Source of the DNA: Mycolicibacterium peregrinum
GTDB taxonomy: Bacteria > Actinomycetota > Actinomycetes > Mycobacteriales > Mycobacteriaceae
Direction of reading: 5' to 3'
Length of the DNA: 64,000 nucleotides
Assembly: GCF_001665785.1 (NCBI RefSeq)
Contig: NZ_LZSO01000014.1
Location: 62,001-126,000, forward strand
Made by a program: the position numbers and the translations under genes. Shown here one piece after another: positions 1-8,090 of this stretch. Numbering within the stretch: the first letter of the stretch is position 1; each line of letters opens with the position of its first letter. The notes beneath the pieces are model-generated. The model saw only the letters and a program-made list of their open reading frames with translations. It was not told the DNA's origin and ran no database searches.

Positions 1-645
1 GTGGAACTCGATGGTCTCGTCGAGGCCGTGGGTGACATCGCCGTCGGCGATGAAATACGCGGTCTCCGTGGGGGTCATCTCGATCGAGGCGCGCAGGATG
101 ATGCCGGTCAGGCCGTTCCCGCCGACCGTTGCCCAGAAGATATCGGCGTTGTCGCCTTCAGGGGTCAGGTGCAGCACCTCGCCATTGGAGGTCAACAGAT
201 CCATCGAGCGCACGTGGTTGCCGAAGCTGCCTGCGCTGTGGTGGTTCTTGCCGTGGATGTCGCAGCCGATGGCGCCGCCGATGGTCACCTGCCGAGTGCC
301 CGGCAGCACCGGTACCCACAGCCCGTGGGGCAGTGCGGCCCGCATCAGCTGGTCGAGGTTCACCCCGCCGTCCACGTCGACGAGCCTGGTGCCGGCATCG
401 ATCGAGTGGATCTGGTTCAGCGACGACATGTCGATGACCAGTCCGCCACCGTTCTGCGCGTTGTCGCCGTACGAGCGGCCCAGACCGCGGGCGATCACAC
501 CCCGGCCCTTCTGCTCGGCGGCCTGCGTCACGGCCCTGACGATGACCTCGGGATCGCTGGTAGAGAGCACCTGTGCCACGGTCGGTGCGGTCCGGCCCCA
601 GCCTGTCAGGCGCTTGGGAGTGGTCGGCAAGTCAGTAGTCGACAT
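1..645 (-). CDS. dprE1: Decaprenylphosphoryl-beta-D-ribose oxidase DprE1 (3' part missing)
   Basis: FAD-dependent oxidase that makes the 2-keto intermediate of decaprenylphosphoryl-arabinose, the arabinan donor of the cell wall; it acts on the periplasmic side with DprE2. The first 215 codons are present and the gene runs off the left edge, so the benzothiazinone-reactive cysteine near residue 387 is not visible. Visible FAD-domain signatures are [25 protein letters not shown] and [12 protein letters not shown], the last holding the FAD-linked histidine region. The N-terminus starts [20 protein letters not shown]. An in-frame TGA lies six codons upstream, so the ATG at 645 is the only reasonable start. 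It follows the gtrA gene 124 bp upstream, the same order as Rv3789-Rv3790. Identification is firm. Confidence 0.96.
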   Translation of the reverse strand, partial: MSTTDLPTTPKRLTGWGRTAPTVAQVLSTSDPEVIVRAVTQAAEQKGRGVIARGLGRSYGDNAQNGGGLVIDMSSLNQIHSIDAGTRLVDVDGGVNLDQLMRAALPHGLWVPVLPGTRQVTIGGAIGCDIHGKNHHSAGSFGNHVRSMDLLTSNGEVLHLTPEGDNADIFWATVGGNGLTGIILRASIEMTPTETAYFIADGDVTHGLDETIEFH

Positions 646-769
646 CGCTAAGGAGAGTACCCGTCAGTAGCCACGGGCCGACCCGACTGAACGCCGAGTG
701 TGACGTGATGGTTGTCAGATCGGTGCGCGGAACAGCCCTGGTGTCACCTTGGTGGAGGCGATGCCGACC

Positions 770-1183
770 TCAGTGCAATTTGAAGATCACCGCACGCTGC
801 ACGATGAAGTTGATCACCGTCGCGGTGCCCTGGGCGATGACGTAGGCGACCGGCATGCGCCAGGGCCCGTCGGCCAGCCACATCAGAAACAGGTGGTTGA
901 TCCCGACCTGGACCGCGAACGTCACCGCGTACAGAAGGCACACGGCGATGAACCGGGCCTTGCTCGGCGGAGCCTGGAAGGTCCAGCGCCGGTTGATCAG
1001 GTAGGCCGTGGTGGTGCCGGCGATGAAGCTGAGGGCTTTGGCGAGGTCGATCTGTACGCCGAAGGCCGAGTGCAGGATGAAGTACAGCCCGTAGTCCACG
1101 ATCGCCGACAGCCCGCCGGTGACGATGAACCGGAACGCTTGCGTTTTGAGGTCCAGGGTCGGCGACATGACGGGTTCGGTCAC
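770..1183 (-). CDS. GtrA-family membrane protein (Rv3789 type)
   Basis: Small polytopic membrane protein of 137 residues with about four hydrophobic segments, beginning with the GtrA signature FIVTGGLSAIVDYGLYF and containing LINRRWTFQ. GtrA proteins act in membrane translocation or anchoring of polyprenyl-phosphate sugars. The M. tuberculosis relative upstream of dprE1 has been proposed to flip decaprenylphosphoryl-arabinose or to recruit arabinosyl enzymes. The start is GTG at 1183; a TAAGCT hexamer at 1190-1195 ends six bases before it, which fits a leaderless mRNA. It faces the TRIC gene divergently and probably heads the transcript that continues into dprE1. Confidence 0.88.
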   Translation of the reverse strand: MTEPVMSPTLDLKTQAFRFIVTGGLSAIVDYGLYFILHSAFGVQIDLAKALSFIAGTTTAYLINRRWTFQAPPSKARFIAVCLLYAVTFAVQVGINHLFLMWLADGPWRMPVAYVIAQGTATVINFIVQRAVIFKLH

Positions 1184-1189
1184 TCAGGC

Positions 1190-1210
1190 AGCTTAGCGAG
1201 GGCCTAACGT
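1190..1210. promoter_or_regulatory. Divergent leaderless promoters gtrA / TRIC
   Basis: Two back-to-back -10 hexamers in a 33-bp intergenic space. TAAGCT on the minus strand (1190-1195) lies six bases before the gtrA GTG, and TAACGT on the plus strand (1205-1210) lies six bases before the TRIC GTG at 1217. Both fit TANNNT and imply transcription starting at the first codon base. Confidence 0.6.
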
Positions 1211-1216
1211 TCAGTC

Positions 1217-1843
1217 GTGCTTCAGACGGTGCTCAACGATCTCGGGATCGCGGTGTTCGCGTCGTCGGGAGTCATGGTCGCGATCCGCAAGGGCTTCGAT
1301 CTGTTCGGTATTGCAGCGCTGGGCGTGCTGACCGGCGTGAGTGGCGGGGTGATCCGCGACGTCTTCCTCGGCGTCCATCCGCCCGTCTCCATTCAGCACT
1401 GGCCGAACATCACGGTGGCGCTGGCGGCGACGGTTGTGGCCACCCTCACCGCGAAGTACCTCATCCGGTTCAACCACATCGTGTTGCCGCTGGATGCGAT
1501 CGGCATGGGTTTCTTCGCGACGTCGGGCGCGGCGTTCGCCGTCGACCACGGCGCCAGCTGGTTCGCGGCGGTGCTGATCGGCATGACCACAGCCATCGGC
1601 GGCGGCATCATCCGCGATGTGCTGGTCCGCGAGATCCCGATGTTGATGCGGCCCGCCGATCTCTATGCCGTGCCTGCTTTGATCGGTGCGACCGCCTACG
1701 CCGTCATCGACTATTTCGGACCGCAGTGGGTCGGCCTGGTGGTGGGCTCGGTGCTGGCGACGACGCTACGACTGGCCGGACTGATTTTCGGATGGCGGCT
1801 GCCCACCGGGCCGACAGACCTGATCGTCGGCGAGGATTCCTAA
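1217..1843 (+). CDS. Trimeric intracellular cation channel (TRIC/UPF0126) family membrane protein
   Basis: Membrane protein of 208 residues with six to seven hydrophobic segments and the internal duplication typical of prokaryotic TRIC channels: GGVIRD near residues 43-48 and GGGIIRD near 126-132. The glycine kinks of these repeats line the pore, and bacterial relatives conduct monovalent cations; the physiological role in mycobacteria is unknown. GTG start, leaderless-type promoter at 1205-1210. Its 3' end overlaps the stop of the convergent MocR gene by four bases. The family assignment is firm; the function is inferred from family members. Confidence 0.85.
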   Translation: MLQTVLNDLGIAVFASSGVMVAIRKGFDLFGIAALGVLTGVSGGVIRDVFLGVHPPVSIQHWPNITVALAATVVATLTAKYLIRFNHIVLPLDAIGMGFFATSGAAFAVDHGASWFAAVLIGMTTAIGGGIIRDVLVREIPMLMRPADLYAVPALIGATAYAVIDYFGPQWVGLVVGSVLATTLRLAGLIFGWRLPTGPTDLIVGEDS

Positions 1844-3252
1844 CGCAGCGCAGCTGAAAGCACGCCGCACAACGCGTCGACCGCAGGCCCGAAGGCATGC
1901 TCGGCGGGCGCCCCGAATCCGATGATCACCCCGTCGGGCTCGGGGGTGTCGGGTCCGGCCAACGGGTGACGCATGAGCGAGAGCCCGTTCAACGCGATGC
2001 CGGCCTCCCCGGCACGGCGCAGCACCTCGGGTTCGGCGCCGTCGGGCAGCGTGAGCAGCATATTCACCCCAGCCGCTAATCCGCCGATGCCGAGGTCGAA
2101 CCCGGCGAGTGCGGCGACAAGGGTGTCGCGTCGTTGCCGATAGCGGTTGCGCATCCGCCGGATGTGCCGGTCGTAGCCGCCACTGCGGATGAAGTCGGCC
2201 AGCGTCAGTGCCGTGAGGGCGTCGACGTGGTACTGCGCCCCGCCGGCCGCCGCGATGACCGGATCGATCAGTGCGTCGGGTAGCACCATCCACCCGACGC
2301 GCATCACCTGCGCCATGCTCTTACTGGCCGAGCCCAGGTAGACAACCCGTTCGGGGTTCAACGTCTGTAGGGCGCCGACAGGCTGACGGTCGTAGCGGAA
2401 CTCGCCGTCGTAGTCGTCGTCCAGCACGTATCCGTTGGTGCGTTGTGCCCAGTCGATGACCGCGGTGCGGCGGGCCGGGTGCAGCGCCATGCCGAACGGG
2501 CTCTGGTGCGCAGGAGTAAGTAGTACGGCCGAGGCGTCCAGGCGTTCCAGGTCGCCGATCACCGCGCCGTGCTCGTCGACCCCGATCGGCATCGTCGGCA
2601 CGCCCAGCGCCGCAAGCACGTCGCGAAAGATGAACAACCCGTGGGCTTCTACCGCGATAGGGCGGCCGGTGCCCAGGACCCGCCCGATCAGATCGACACC
2701 GTCGCGCACCCCGGAGCAGATCACGACCGATTCCGGTGTCGTCCGCACGCCTCGCACCCGGCCCAGATATTCGGCGAGTGCCTCGCGCAGTTCCAGCGGT
2801 CCGCGCGGATCGCCCATTCGCAGCGCGGAGACGGGTGCGTCGGTGATGGCCCGGCGGGCCGATGCCAACCAGGCCGACCGTGGGAACTGCGACACATCGG
2901 GGGAGCCGGGCACCAGATTGTGCCGGGGGGCCGACGGAATGCGGCGTGGGCGCGGCGCCGGCGGCGGGACGGTGCTCCGCGTTACCCAGGTGCCCGCTCC
3001 CTGGCGGGAGCCCAGCCAGCCTTCGGCGACCAACTCGGCGTAGGCCTCGGCGACGGTGTTGCGGGCCAGACCCAGGTCGGAGGCCAGCGTGCGTGACGGT
3101 GGCAGCCGGGTGCCTGGGCCCAAGCTGCCGGTTCGGATTCCGTCTCGAAGCGCAGTGATCAGCTGTTCGCGGGCGGTACGGCTGCCCGGCACGATCTTGG
3201 TATGCAGCTCGAGGTGTAGATCCCGGCCAAAATTGGCCCATGAAGTCACCAT
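1840..3252 (-). CDS. MocR-type transcriptional regulator (GntR winged helix fused to aminotransferase fold)
   Basis: About 470 residues from the ATG at 3252. The N-terminal winged helix (about residues 25-95) includes GTRLPPSRTLASDLGLARNT. The C-terminal fold-I aminotransferase domain has PAHQSPFGMAL, DDDYDGEFRY and the PLP lysine motif VYLGSASKSM. MocR/PdxR proteins use PLP or a PLP adduct as a sensor rather than as an enzyme cofactor. It is divergent from an AhpD-like gene 46 bp away, which is the likely target. Longer in-frame starts upstream would run into the divergent coding region, so 3252 is preferred. The effector is unknown. Confidence 0.9.
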   Translation of the reverse strand: MVTSWANFGRDLHLELHTKIVPGSRTAREQLITALRDGIRTGSLGPGTRLPPSRTLASDLGLARNTVAEAYAELVAEGWLGSRQGAGTWVTRSTVPPPAPRPRRIPSAPRHNLVPGSPDVSQFPRSAWLASARRAITDAPVSALRMGDPRGPLELREALAEYLGRVRGVRTTPESVVICSGVRDGVDLIGRVLGTGRPIAVEAHGLFIFRDVLAALGVPTMPIGVDEHGAVIGDLERLDASAVLLTPAHQSPFGMALHPARRTAVIDWAQRTNGYVLDDDYDGEFRYDRQPVGALQTLNPERVVYLGSASKSMAQVMRVGWMVLPDALIDPVIAAAGGAQYHVDALTALTLADFIRSGGYDRHIRRMRNRYRQRRDTLVAALAGFDLGIGGLAAGVNMLLTLPDGAEPEVLRRAGEAGIALNGLSLMRHPLAGPDTPEPDGVIIGFGAPAEHAFGPAVDALCGVLSAALR

Positions 3253-3298
3253 GATATTGAACCAGCTGGGCGGTACTTTCCCGGTTAGCGTTGGGGGC
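3253..3298. promoter_or_regulatory. 46-bp divergent MocR / AhpD promoter
   Basis: Contains TAGCGT at 3286-3291, seven bases before the ATG at 3299, a leaderless -10 for the AhpD-like gene. The MocR-proximal half begins GATATTGAACC. The other MocR divergon in this window (23910-23955) has the same 46-bp length, the same ATTG element at the same distance and the same TTAGCGT block shifted by one base, so the space probably also holds the MocR operator. Confidence 0.55.
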
Positions 3299-3772
3299 AT
3301 GACACAGACACTCGACCCCGCCGCCATCGTTGACCGCCTCAAGATCTACAAGGTCTCGCCCGGCCTCTACGACGCCATGATGACGCTGTCGAGCACGGCG
3401 TCCGAGGACATCGACCCGACCATCGGCGAGCTCGTCAAGATCCGCGCATCTCAGATGAACCGCTGCGCGTTCTGCCTCGACATGCATACCCACGACGCCC
3501 GCCAAAACGGCGAGACCGAGCAGCGGCTGTCTCTGATCGCCGCCTGGGAAGAGGCGGGCGATCTGTTCACCGAGCAGGAGCAAGCGGCGTTGGCGTTGAC
3601 CGAGGCCGTCACCGATCTGAGCCGCGGACCGGTGTCCGACGCCGTCTACGCCCGTGCGGCGGCGGCTTTCACCGAACGCGAGCTGGGTCAGGTCATCTCC
3701 ATGGCGGTGACGATCAATGCGTGGAACCGCATCAATGCGGTGGTGCAGGCGGTTCCGTCTCGGCGGCGATGA
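3299..3772 (+). CDS. AhpD-like carboxymuconolactone decarboxylase family protein
   Basis: All-helical protein of 157 residues with the AhpD signature CAFCLDMHTHDAR (CxxC followed by H) near residues 57-69. These are the redox cysteines used by alkylhydroperoxidase D-like enzymes. The ending NAWNRINAVVQ is typical of the CMD fold. It probably reduces peroxides or quinone-like compounds in the cytoplasm; the substrate is not evident. It is transcribed divergently from the MocR gene, and pairs of MocR with CMD proteins are common in actinobacteria. The ATG is seven bases after a TAGCGT -10 element. Confidence 0.85.
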   Translation: MTQTLDPAAIVDRLKIYKVSPGLYDAMMTLSSTASEDIDPTIGELVKIRASQMNRCAFCLDMHTHDARQNGETEQRLSLIAAWEEAGDLFTEQEQAALALTEAVTDLSRGPVSDAVYARAAAAFTERELGQVISMAVTINAWNRINAVVQAVPSRRR

Positions 3773-4373
3773 CGGCGGAGCGGTCCCGGAAGGCCCGTTC
3801 TCCATCTCCGCAAGTGTGATGTCGACCACAAAAAGGAATAACGGTTGCAGGGCCGTTGAAGGATCTTCGACCGGTGTAGTTAATCCGAGCGTTGGGCGCC
3901 GCGTAACGGAACGTTTACACAGCAAGCGCAAACATGGAGCCGTCGGCGGGGCGGGTTGCGATATTGACGATGGTGGCGGCAATCGTTCTGCTCAGCGTGA
4001 TTGACTGCCCGGCCCTCCGTGGAAATGGAGAAATAGCAGTTCCGGCGCCGTGGTGGGGACTTCGCGCGGCGTTCTCGTGGTGGGTGTAGGCGAACGCGAC
4101 GCCCCGTGCTCTCAGGCAATGGACAGCGACGGTGTGACGCGTACGGCTGCTGATCCAGCAAACTTTGTGCCAAGGTTTGTCTGCTCAGTGGCCGGAAACC
4201 GTTGGCGTTGCCGCCCGGGTGATGCCCGGTTACGTTGCTCCTGCCAATCATGAGCACGGCATGAGAACCGGATGTGACCTCCCTAATCGGGTAGTGGATC
4301 GCCCATGTATCTCTGGGGTGGGGACCCTGGTTGGTGAAGAACGAATCGGATCACCGACACAGCTAGGGAGAAC
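3773..4373. other. 600-bp intergenic region upstream of the porin gene
   Basis: No coding frame here looks protein-like. The region is slightly AT-richer than its neighbours, and a short purine block (AGGGAG) lies about six bases before the porin ATG. From memory, porin genes of this family have long upstream regions and untranslated leaders, and this one fits that layout. I could not identify a single convincing promoter or operator. Confidence 0.5.
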
Positions 4374-5021
4374 ATGTTGGCATTCAGTCGGGTGCTGGTC
4401 GCATTGGTGACCGCAATGGCAGGGGTCTTTGCGGGCCTCTTCATAGGCACGGCCACTTCTCATGCGGGTCTGGACAATGAACTGAGCCTGGTCGATGGTC
4501 AGGATCGGACTTTGACGGTTCAGCAGTGGGACACCTTCCTCAATGGTGTGTTCCCGCTGGATCGCAACCGGTTGACCCGTGAGTGGTTCCATTCCGGCCG
4601 GGCCAAGTACACCGTGGCCGGCCCGGGTGCCGACGACTTCGCGGGCACTTTGGAGTTGGGCTACCAGATCGGCTTCCCCTGGTCGCTGGGTGTGGGGATC
4701 AACTTCTCCTACACGACCCCCAACATCCTGATCGACGATGGTGACATCACCGGCCCGCCCTTCGGCCTGAACTCGGTGATCACCCCGAACCTGTTCCCGG
4801 GTGTGTCGATCAGCGCAGATCTGGGCAACGGCCCCGGTATCCAGGAAGTCGCGACCTTCTCGGTGGACGTCAAGGGCGCGGCCGGTGGGGTGGCGGTGTC
4901 CAACGCGCACGGCACGGTGACCGGTGCGGCCGGTGGCGTGTTGCTGCGTCCGTTCGCCCGCCTGATCGCCTCGACCGGTGACAGCGTCACCACCTATGGC
5001 GAGCCCTGGAACATGAACTGA
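4374..5021 (+). CDS. mspA: MspA-family outer membrane porin
   Basis: Protein of 215 residues with a 31-residue signal peptide ending SHA and a mature chain of 184 residues starting GLDNELSLVD, the exact length of MspA. It forms octameric goblet pores in the mycomembrane for small hydrophilic nutrients. The constriction motif ILIDDGDIT supplies D90, D91 and D93 of the mature protein; D118 and D134 are also present. Compared with MspA as I remember it, the chain differs at about six positions, including S136 to K and E139 to A in the vestibule. The symbol denotes the family; which paralogue (A-D) it corresponds to cannot be decided here. It sits alone between its long leader and a strong terminator. 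Confidence 0.95.
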   Translation: MLAFSRVLVALVTAMAGVFAGLFIGTATSHAGLDNELSLVDGQDRTLTVQQWDTFLNGVFPLDRNRLTREWFHSGRAKYTVAGPGADDFAGTLELGYQIGFPWSLGVGINFSYTTPNILIDDGDITGPPFGLNSVITPNLFPGVSISADLGNGPGIQEVATFSVDVKGAAGGVAVSNAHGTVTGAAGGVLLRPFARLIASTGDSVTTYGEPWNMN

Positions 5022-5049
5022 GGACATGAACGTCCAGTAGTCATCCCGC

Positions 5050-5104
5050 CAATCGGCGCGTCCCGCTTCTTCTTCGAGAAGCCGGGCGCGCCGATTGTCT
5101 TTTC
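5050..5104 (+). terminator. Rho-independent terminator of the porin gene
   Basis: Long stem: CAATCGGCGCG at 5050-5060 pairs with CGCGCCGATTG at 5087-5097. It is extended inward by CCCG/CGGG and by GCTTCT/AGAAGC around a short loop, with TCTTTTC after it. It begins about 29 bases after the porin stop codon. Confidence 0.75.
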
Positions 5105-5109
5105 GGCGC

Positions 5110-5115
5110 TACGGT
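5110..5115 (+). promoter_or_regulatory. Leaderless -10 element (TACGGT)
   Basis: TACGGT ends six bases before the ATG at 5122. There is no Shine-Dalgarno sequence, and the porin terminator lies directly upstream, so this promoter makes the next gene its own transcription unit. Confidence 0.5.
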
Positions 5116-5121
5116 GGCCTC

Positions 5122-5541
5122 ATGACGCCGCAGAGCCCGGTTTCGGTGCTCGGGGAAGACGAGTGCTGGCAGTTGTTGTCGAGCGTGACGCTGGGGCGTC
5201 TGGTCACGACGGTCGGCACCCGGCTCGAAATCTTCCCGGTCAACTTCGTCGTCCAGCGCCGCACCGTGTTGTTCCGGACTGCCGAGGGCACGAAGCTGAT
5301 CAGCGCCCTGTGGAACGACCGGGTGCTGTTCGAAGCCGACGAGCACAACGTCGTCGGGGGCTGGAGTGTGATCGTGAGGGGCGAACCCCAGCTTCTTGAG
5401 ACGCCGGACGAGATCGCTGAGGCCGAGAGCGGGCAGCTGCTCTCATGGATTGCCACTACGAAACGTCGCTACGTCCGAATCCGCCCGAAGGAGATCTCCG
5501 GACGCAGGTTCGTGTTCGGCTCCGAACCGGAGGATGTGTAG
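5122..5541 (+). CDS. Pyridoxamine 5'-phosphate oxidase-like split-barrel protein
   Basis: Protein of 139 residues with the flavin-type split beta-barrel pattern: LGEDECWQLLSSVTLGRLVT, then IFPVNFVVQRRTVLFRTAEGTKL, VLFEADE and GWSVIVRGEPQLL. Such mycobacterial proteins bind FMN, F420 or heme and reduce or sequester small molecules; the cofactor cannot be told from sequence. The short start at 5122 is chosen because a TACGGT -10 element lies six bases upstream and an earlier start would overlap the terminator. The neighbour on the right is the convergent wzm gene, five bases away. Confidence 0.8.
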   Translation: MTPQSPVSVLGEDECWQLLSSVTLGRLVTTVGTRLEIFPVNFVVQRRTVLFRTAEGTKLISALWNDRVLFEADEHNVVGGWSVIVRGEPQLLETPDEIAEAESGQLLSWIATTKRRYVRIRPKEISGRRFVFGSEPEDV

Positions 5542-5546
5542 CGGTC

Positions 5547-6377
5547 CTAGACCCAGTACGGCACGCGTGCCCGGTACTGGCGCATGGCGATCGCCGCGAA
5601 GCCCCAGCCGATCGCCGTCAGGACCAGGACCACAATCCAGTGCCGCGCCTCCTGATCAGCGCCCAACAGTGGGGCCCGCACGATGTCCAGGTAGTGGAGC
5701 AGCGGATTGATCTCGACGATCTTCGCCCACGATCCGGCGCCCTGCTGTTGCAGCGTCGACTCGTTCCAGATGATCGGAGTCATGAAGAACAACAGCTGAA
5801 CCACCGAGGCCAACAGCGGACCGATGTCGCGGTAGCGGGTGGCGAGGATGCCGAAGCAGATCGACACCCATACGCAGTTCAGCACGATCAGGCCGAGCGC
5901 CGGGATGACCGCCAGGTCGGTCCATTTCCAGGGTTTCGGATAGACGATCGCGATGATCACGAAGATGATGATGTTGTGGCCGAACAGGATCAGCTGCCGC
6001 CACACCAACCGGTAGACGTGAACCGACAACGGGGTCGGAAGTTGTTTGATCAGGCCCTCATTGGCGATGAACACCTCGGAGCCCTCGAGGATCGACGCGT
6101 TGATCAGATTCCAGATGATCAGGCCGAGCGTGACGTAGGGCAGGTGCTCTTCGAGGGGGAGCTTGAACAGCTTCGAGTACAGCAGGCCCATCGCCACCGC
6201 GGTGGTGCCGGTGGCGATCGTGATCCAGAACGGACCGAGCACACTGCGCCGGTAGCGCTGCTTGATGTCCTGCCAGCCAAGGTGCAGCCACAGCTCGCGT
6301 TTGCCGAAGCCGTCGGAGAGATCGCGTACGGCCCGGGCCATGGTCTTGGAGTCGGACGCCGCGTCGGTGAACGTCAT
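5547..6377 (-). CDS. wzm: Galactan exporter permease Wzm (ABC-2 type)
   Basis: ABC-2 permease of 276 residues with about six membrane segments and the conserved start WLHLGWQDIKQRYRRSVLGPFW shared with O-antigen exporters. It is the membrane subunit that, with Wzt, moves lipid-linked galactan across the inner membrane during arabinogalactan assembly (Rv3783 type). Its ATG overlaps the glfT1 stop by four bases (ATGA), so it is the last gene of the bpa-wzt-glfT1-wzm cluster. The trio order wzt-glfT1-wzm matches M. tuberculosis. Confidence 0.92.
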   Translation of the reverse strand: MTFTDAASDSKTMARAVRDLSDGFGKRELWLHLGWQDIKQRYRRSVLGPFWITIATGTTAVAMGLLYSKLFKLPLEEHLPYVTLGLIIWNLINASILEGSEVFIANEGLIKQLPTPLSVHVYRLVWRQLILFGHNIIIFVIIAIVYPKPWKWTDLAVIPALGLIVLNCVWVSICFGILATRYRDIGPLLASVVQLLFFMTPIIWNESTLQQQGAGSWAKIVEINPLLHYLDIVRAPLLGADQEARHWIVVLVLTAIGWGFAAIAMRQYRARVPYWV

Positions 6378-7297
6378 CTGTTACTTCTCCCGTCGCTTCG
6401 TTCGCCCCGAAAAAACCTTTCGCTACTGCCCAACCGCCGCAGGCGGATCCATTCACGCAGGCCTGCTGGGTCGCGGCGTGAGACCAGAAAGTACCAGCCG
6501 AACCGCATCCACTCCTGTGGCAGCAGTTTGCGTAGACCCGGCTGGGACAGCAGGTAGCCCCGGTTGCGGTAGGTGAAGAACCGCTTCGTCTCGTCGTCCG
6601 GGTATTGCGTGTGCATCCGGCCGCCCAGGATCGGCTTGAACTCATCGGTCCCGCACGGGTGCAGATAGCTTGCGGTCAAACAGGTTCCGAACGGCAGACC
6701 GGAGCGGACCAGTCGCCGGTGCAGTTCGACTTCGTCGCCGCGGACGAACAGCCGCAGATCGGGGACGCCGACGGACTCCACTGTGGCGGCCCGGAACAGT
6801 GCACCGTTGAACAGTGAGGCGATACCGGGCAACAGGTCGCCCTCACCCTCGGTTCGTAACTCGCTGACCAGTCGACGCCACACCAGCCCGCGGCGTAGAG
6901 GGAACGCCAGGCGCTCCGGAGCGTCGAGGTTGCACACCATGGGCGAGACCTCGGCCAGGCTGTACTGCTCGGCGCAGGCCAGCAGGGTGGAAAGCACCGT
7001 GTTGTCGGCGGGGCGGCCGTCGTCGTCGGCCAGCCAGATCCAGTCGGCTCCCTGGGCCAGGGCATGCAGCATGCCCAGTGCGAAACCGCCTGCGCCGCCG
7101 AGGTTTCGGCGGGAACCGAGATACGTCGCGGGTACCGGCTGGCTCAGGACCAGCTCGCGTACTTCCTCGTCGTTGTCATTGTCGACCACGATCAGGTGAT
7201 CGGGTTTGCGGTCCTGGTTGACCACCGCCGCCAGCGATTTGGTGAGCAGTTCACGACGCCGGTGCGTGACGATCACCGCGATGACGGAGTCAGCCAC
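6374..7297 (-). CDS. glfT1: Galactofuranosyltransferase GlfT1
   Basis: GT2-family enzyme that adds the first galactofuranose residues to the rhamnosyl-GlcNAc linker on decaprenyl phosphate. Visible signatures are VIVTHRRRELL at the N-terminus, SRRNLGGAGGF, the DDD metal site in WLADDDGR, and FVRGDEVELHRR near the acceptor site. The start is set at GTG 7297, giving 307 residues, close to the 304 of the M. tuberculosis protein. This GTG overlaps the wzt stop by eight bases, as expected for translational coupling. A longer frame exists upstream but its extra residues are not family-like. Confidence 0.93.
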   Translation of the reverse strand: MADSVIAVIVTHRRRELLTKSLAAVVNQDRKPDHLIVVDNDNDEEVRELVLSQPVPATYLGSRRNLGGAGGFALGMLHALAQGADWIWLADDDGRPADNTVLSTLLACAEQYSLAEVSPMVCNLDAPERLAFPLRRGLVWRRLVSELRTEGEGDLLPGIASLFNGALFRAATVESVGVPDLRLFVRGDEVELHRRLVRSGLPFGTCLTASYLHPCGTDEFKPILGGRMHTQYPDDETKRFFTYRNRGYLLSQPGLRKLLPQEWMRFGWYFLVSRRDPAGLREWIRLRRLGSSERFFRGERSDGRSNR

Positions 7298-8084
7298 GCG
7301 CCGTTTCCTCCAACACCTCACGCACATGCCGGGCCGCATCCGGACCCTCGTAGGCACCGACGACCTCTTCGATGCCGCCGGTCATCCGGATGGTGCCGTG
7401 GTCGATCCACATAGCGTCGTTGCACAGCCGGGCCAGGAATTCGTTGGAATGGCTTGCGAACACCAGGATTCCGGACCGTTCGACAAGAGCCTGCAATCGG
7501 GTCTGGGCCTTCTTGAGGAAGTCCGCGTCGACCGCGCCGATGCCTTCGTCGAGCAGCAGGATCTCGGGGTCGATGCTGGTGACCACGCCCAGCGCCAGGC
7601 GTACCCGCATGCCGGCCGAGTAGGTGCGCAACGGCATCGACAGGTAGTCGCCGAGCTCGGTGAACTCGGCGATCTCGTCGACCTTGGCCAGCATCTGCTT
7701 GCGGGTCTGCCCGAGGAACAGTCCGCGGATGATGATGTTCTCGAAGCCGGAGATCTCGGGATCCATCCCGACACCGAGATCGAACACCGGGGCCACCCGG
7801 CCGTTCACCGTGGCCGAACCCCGGGTCGGCTCGTAGATGCCCGAAAGCAGCCGCAGGAGTGTGGATTTGCCTGCGCCGTTGTGGCCGACCAGCCCGATGC
7901 GGTCGCCCATCTTCACGTCCATGGTGATGTCGCGCAGTGCTTCGATGACGACGACGTTGGATTCGTTGCGTCCGATGGCGCCGCCGGCCTTGCCGAGGAA
8001 CGCCTTCTTCAGCGAGCGTGTCTTGGCATCGAAGATGGGGAACTCCACCCATGCTTCGCGCGTCGAGATAAACGGATCAGACAA
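7290..8084 (-). CDS. wzt: Galactan exporter ATPase Wzt
   Basis: ABC ATPase of 264 residues: Walker A GHNGAGKST, signature TYSAGMRVRLAL, Walker B ILLLDEGIG, and the switch histidine in VFASHS. It powers export of lipid-linked galactan with Wzm (Rv3781 type). It lacks the long C-terminal carbohydrate-binding extension of many O-antigen Wzt proteins, as is normal in mycobacteria. It lies six bases downstream of bpa and overlaps the glfT1 start. Confidence 0.93.
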   Translation of the reverse strand: MSDPFISTREAWVEFPIFDAKTRSLKKAFLGKAGGAIGRNESNVVVIEALRDITMDVKMGDRIGLVGHNGAGKSTLLRLLSGIYEPTRGSATVNGRVAPVFDLGVGMDPEISGFENIIIRGLFLGQTRKQMLAKVDEIAEFTELGDYLSMPLRTYSAGMRVRLALGVVTSIDPEILLLDEGIGAVDADFLKKAQTRLQALVERSGILVFASHSNEFLARLCNDAMWIDHGTIRMTGGIEEVVGAYEGPDAARHVREVLEETARG

Positions 8085-8090
8085 CTCGAC

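Noticed and set aside
1..670. Two long plus-strand open frames opposite dprE1
   Set aside because: They mirror the high-GC coding frame on the minus strand; the products have Arg/Ala-rich, repetitive composition and no family pattern.
2321..3982. A 553-residue minus-strand frame overlapping the MocR and AhpD genes
   Set aside because: It runs through two well-supported genes in another frame; its sequence is a GC-rich shadow.
3880..4257. A 125-residue minus-strand frame in the porin upstream region
   Set aside because: Composition is Arg/His/Pro-rich, there is no ribosome site or -10 element, and the frame shows no family motif.
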